Part shown: positions 5,514-5,747 of the stretch, piece after piece
Numbering within the stretch: the first letter of the stretch is position 1
Layout of the letters: every line of letters starts with the position of its first letter
From: Betaproteobacteria bacterium
GTDB taxonomy: Bacteria > Pseudomonadota > Gammaproteobacteria > Burkholderiales > Burkholderiaceae
Assembly (NCBI GenBank): GCA_015654605.1
Contig: JAATGO010000271.1
Span: 1-5,747, forward strand
Length of the DNA stretch: 5,747 bases
Reading direction: 5' to 3'
The notes under the pieces: model-generated
What the model saw: only the letters and a program-made list of their open reading frames with translations
The model's database searches: none
What the model was told of the DNA's origin: nothing
Position numbers and translations under genes: made by a program

Positions 5514-5747
5514 TGACCCTATTGACCAGTAAAATCAACACGATTGATGTACAAGAAGGAAAGTTAGGCAAATTGGTAATGGCACGCCTCAAGCCCAATC
5601 AGGATTTGACAGAAAGTGTAGAAGCCCTCTGCCAACAACATAGCATGAAAGCCGCCGTAGTAAGAAGTGCCCTTGGCAGTTTAATAGATGCACATCTGGA
5701 ATATGCGACCAGCGATGGCTTACGTGAAATAGAAATCCCTGGCCCCG
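5510..5747 (+). CDS. DUF296/PPC-domain protein, second of the pair (partial at right edge)
   Basis: Hand translation from ATG 5510 gives 79 open codons to the edge. GKLVMARLKPNQDLTESVEA (residues 20-39) followed by AAVVRSALGSLIDAHLEY (48-65) is the opening of a DUF296/PPC domain: a beta strand, then the helix after 'LKPNQDL', then the strand with a conserved S-x-LGS. The histidine-containing second half lies beyond the window. The start overlaps the previous stop as ATGA (5510-5513); a second in-frame ATG at 5513 is equally possible and would add or remove one residue. The N-terminal half is clearly divergent from the preceding DUF296 protein, so the two are distant paralogues rather than a recent duplication. 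Tight overlap suggests equimolar production and possibly a mixed oligomer (inference). Confidence 0.72.
   Translation, partial: MMTLLTSKINTIDVQEGKLGKLVMARLKPNQDLTESVEALCQQHSMKAAVVRSALGSLIDAHLEYATSDGLREIEIPGP

Noticed and set aside
5580..5595. TGGCACG with GC at the right spacing inside the second DUF296 gene
   Set aside because: Only AAGCC where TTGCW is needed, and it lies within coding sequence shortly after the start; most likely chance.

Overview
The window looks like a bacterial catabolic/uptake locus, most likely from a proteobacterium. The evidence is a Tat-type DctP, an SCP2-type thiolase, DUF296 proteins and -24/-12 promoter motifs. The base composition is AT-leaning (mid-40s % GC by eye, not counted), which would suit a lower-GC beta- or gammaproteobacterium. 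Genus cannot be fixed from the sequence.

The layout is two divergent transcription units around a 415-bp control region (1688-2102). The leftward unit encodes a TRAP transporter: the periplasmic binding protein DctP (1687-623, Tat signal), then a membrane subunit whose start overlaps the dctP stop by one base (TAATG at 625-621). This subunit runs off the left edge. Its visible 207 residues are a complete DctQ domain, an extra helix and what looks like the first residues of DctM, so it is probably a DctQM fusion. The rightward unit encodes an SCP2-type thiolase (2103-3278), a class I adenylate-forming acyl-CoA ligase (3355-4941), a DUF296/PPC-domain protein (4938-5513) and a second DUF296/PPC protein (from 5510, cut by the right edge). 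The last three genes are joined by 4-bp ATGA overlaps.

A plausible reading is import of an organic acid by the TRAP system, CoA activation by the ligase and thiolytic C-C cleavage by the thiolase. The tandem DUF296 proteins have no assigned role. The substrate is not visible, and no dehydrogenase or hydratase of a full beta-oxidation cycle lies inside the window.

The most notable signal is in the divergent control region. Each unit is preceded by a well-matched sigma-54 (-24/-12) promoter motif with exact 12-bp GG-to-GC spacing, pointing outward (minus strand 1797-1782, plus strand 2055-2070). The two predicted start sites (about 1771 and 2081) are equidistant from a cluster of ACAGTT/AACTGT repeats and a CRP-like 16-bp palindrome at 1905-1949. 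This suggests one shared activator site driving transporter and enzymes together. No RNA genes, mobile elements, CRISPR arrays or convincing terminators were seen.
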